A stretch of DNA of 5,196 nt from positions 1 through 5,196 of the forward strand of contig JAISEX010000023.1 of assembly GCA_031263875.1 (NCBI GenBank). The letters run 5' to 3'. The DNA is from Eubacteriales Family XIII. Incertae Sedis bacterium (GTDB lineage: Bacteria; Bacillota; Clostridia; Peptostreptococcales; Anaerovoracaceae). The notes under the pieces were generated by a model. That model did no database searches. It saw only the letters and a list, made by a program, of their open reading frames with translations, and had not been told where the DNA came from. Below, piece after piece: positions 4,062 through 5,196 of the stretch. A program made the position numbers and the translations under genes. The first letter of the stretch is position 1; the number at the start of each line of letters is the position of its first letter.

Positions 4062-5196
4062 ATGCAATTCATGAAAACTACCGCAAGAAGAAAGAAACTA
4101 GCGCTGTTCGTCGCTCTGATAATGGCGCTGACGCTCTGGACGGCGGTGCCGCTGACGGCGAGTGCGGACACGCAGACGAGCAGCGTCGAGATACAAGCGA
4201 CCGATACGGTTTCCGAAATCCAAGCCAAAATCCAGGAAGCTCTCGATGAAGACGACGTCGAAACCGTTACGGTTACCGGAACGAAAACCGATGCAGACGA
4301 AACGCTTACGCTCGCAATACCGGAGAACGTTACGCTGCTGTGGGCGGCTACGTACACGGGGACAATGGAATGGGGCGTCTTGATCAGTCTGTCAGGCGAG
4401 GGCGCGTTTGAAGTGGGCGACGGAGGTACGGTTAGTATCAACGGTGAGAGTGGTTATGCTATATGGGCTGACAACTCTACTATTGCAGTTCGTGATGGCG
4501 GCACAGTTAGTGCCGTGGGAGATTATAGCCGCGGCATTTACGTTTGTTACAACGCTGACAACCCTGACCACATTTCCGTTATAGTAAGCGGCGGTACAGT
4601 ACGCGCTACGGGGATGATAGGTGGGACAGACGCTATTTACTTTTCTGGCGAGGGCAGTGCCGTCGTGAGTGGCGGGACGGTAATCGCTGAAGGATATGAA
4701 TGTAAAGCTATATATGGCGCCTATAATCTAGATATCAGCGGGAATGCCAGCGTCAGCACTACGATGGACGATAGCACAACTATTTCCGGTTTAAATGTAA
4801 ACATCGGCGGGAATGCCATCGTCAGTTCTGGAGATAACAGTGTGACTATCAGTTCCGCTGGTACAGTTATAGTCAACGGCGGCACAGTCAGCGCTACGTC
4901 AGGCAATGCTATCCAACTGGGCTTCAGTGATCTGCCTACTGGAGTTACGGTCAATGGTGGCGTGGTCTGCGCCACGACAGGATATGCTATTAGTTTAGGC
5001 AGCATTTTCCTGACGATCAGCGATAATATTAAGGTCAATGGCGGCTGTATAGTAGCCTACGGTGAAGAGATCAATGGCCAAAACAATGTGATTTATTCAC
5101 AGTATGACCCAACTGAATTCATGGGTCCGACCGGTACCGGCGTGGTAATTGCGTGGGACGAAGCCGCGTATGATGATGAGCCCTATACCTTTGCTA
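4062..5196 (+). CDS. Secreted beta-helix-like repeat protein, N-terminal 378 residues (partial)
   Basis: The frame opens at ATG 4062, eight bases after GGGGAGG (4047-4053), and runs off the window. ATG 4071 is less well placed. Residues 1-35 are a signal peptide: basic ARRKK (8-12), hydrophobic core LALFVALIMALTLW (13-26), and a likely cut after ASA (33-35). Residues 42-110 form a leader segment with an IQAKIQEALDEDD helix, VTVTG and IPENVTL. From about 115 there are recurring turns with Gly-Gly or Gly-Asn: GGTVSI (121), GGTVSA (146), GGTVRA (177), GGTVIA (204), GNASVS (227), GGNAIVS (249), GGTVSA (273), GGVVCA (299), GGCIVA (327). They are spaced 22-31 residues apart, and several are followed by an AI motif. 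This fits a right-handed beta-helix on an adhesin or surface protein. No catalytic motif or anchor is visible; the C-terminus is missing. Its exact ligand is unknown. Confidence 0.82.
   Translation, partial: MQFMKTTARRKKLALFVALIMALTLWTAVPLTASADTQTSSVEIQATDTVSEIQAKIQEALDEDDVETVTVTGTKTDADETLTLAIPENVTLLWAATYTGTMEWGVLISLSGEGAFEVGDGGTVSINGESGYAIWADNSTIAVRDGGTVSAVGDYSRGIYVCYNADNPDHISVIVSGGTVRATGMIGGTDAIYFSGEGSAVVSGGTVIAEGYECKAIYGAYNLDISGNASVSTTMDDSTTISGLNVNIGGNAIVSSGDNSVTISSAGTVIVNGGTVSATSGNAIQLGFSDLPTGVTVNGGVVCATTGYAISLGSIFLTISDNIKVNGGCIVAYGEEINGQNNVIYSQYDPTEFMGPTGTGVVIAWDEAAYDDEPYTFA

Noticed and set aside
3947..4441. A 164-residue minus-strand frame over the start of the surface gene
   Set aside because: It is serine/threonine/valine-rich only as the reverse reading of the secreted protein, and it crosses the palindrome; the plus-strand frame has a signal peptide and a good ribosome site.

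Overview
The window most likely comes from an anaerobic, low-oxygen-adapted member of the Firmicutes (Clostridia-like), probably an uncultured gut or sediment lineage. The evidence is the C-terminus of a Rex redox repressor, a clostridial-type 2[4Fe-4S] ferredoxin, a P-loop protein fused to an Asp23/Gls24-like domain, a bacterial OGG-type 8-oxoguanine glycosylase, strong AGGAGG-type ribosome binding sites, and a large secreted beta-helix-like protein. No rRNA, tRNA, CRISPR array, transposase or phage gene is visible.

Layout. Positions 1-114 are the end of rex (+). Positions 115-620 are non-coding and carry a 15-bp tandem repeat (seven units, 191-295), then four degenerate units spaced about 61-65 bp apart (339-550). 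A terminator (621-663) serves the minus-strand ferredoxin gene (717-884). The ferredoxin gene is divergent from a two-gene plus-strand unit: a P-loop/Gls24-like protein (984-1859) and ogg (1863-2837). These two are separated by only 3 nt and lie in the same reading frame.

Positions 2838-4061 form a 1.2-kb gene-free stretch packed with repeats: a 90-bp mini-element with 8-bp terminal inverted repeats, two 85-bp direct repeats with a hairpin core, three copies of a GAGGTAC...GTACCTC palindrome with a trailing GC hairpin, three copies of a CTCTACCG motif, and a 69-bp palindrome. Embedded in it is a possible small RNA unit (about 3541-3773) that ends in a convincing intrinsic terminator and contains a 12-G homopolymer.

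Positions 4062-5196 are the 5' part of a secreted repeat protein that runs off the window. It has a signal peptide followed by repeated GGTVSA-type turns.

Functional reading: Rex (NADH/NAD+ sensing), ferredoxin (low-potential electron carrier) and Ogg (oxidised guanine repair) all fit redox metabolism and oxidative damage in an anaerobe. That they work together is only inferred from proximity. The surface protein is a separate unit. The strongest candidates for something undescribed are the repeat cluster with the terminated RNA unit at 3541-3773, and the unusual junction between the P-loop gene and ogg.
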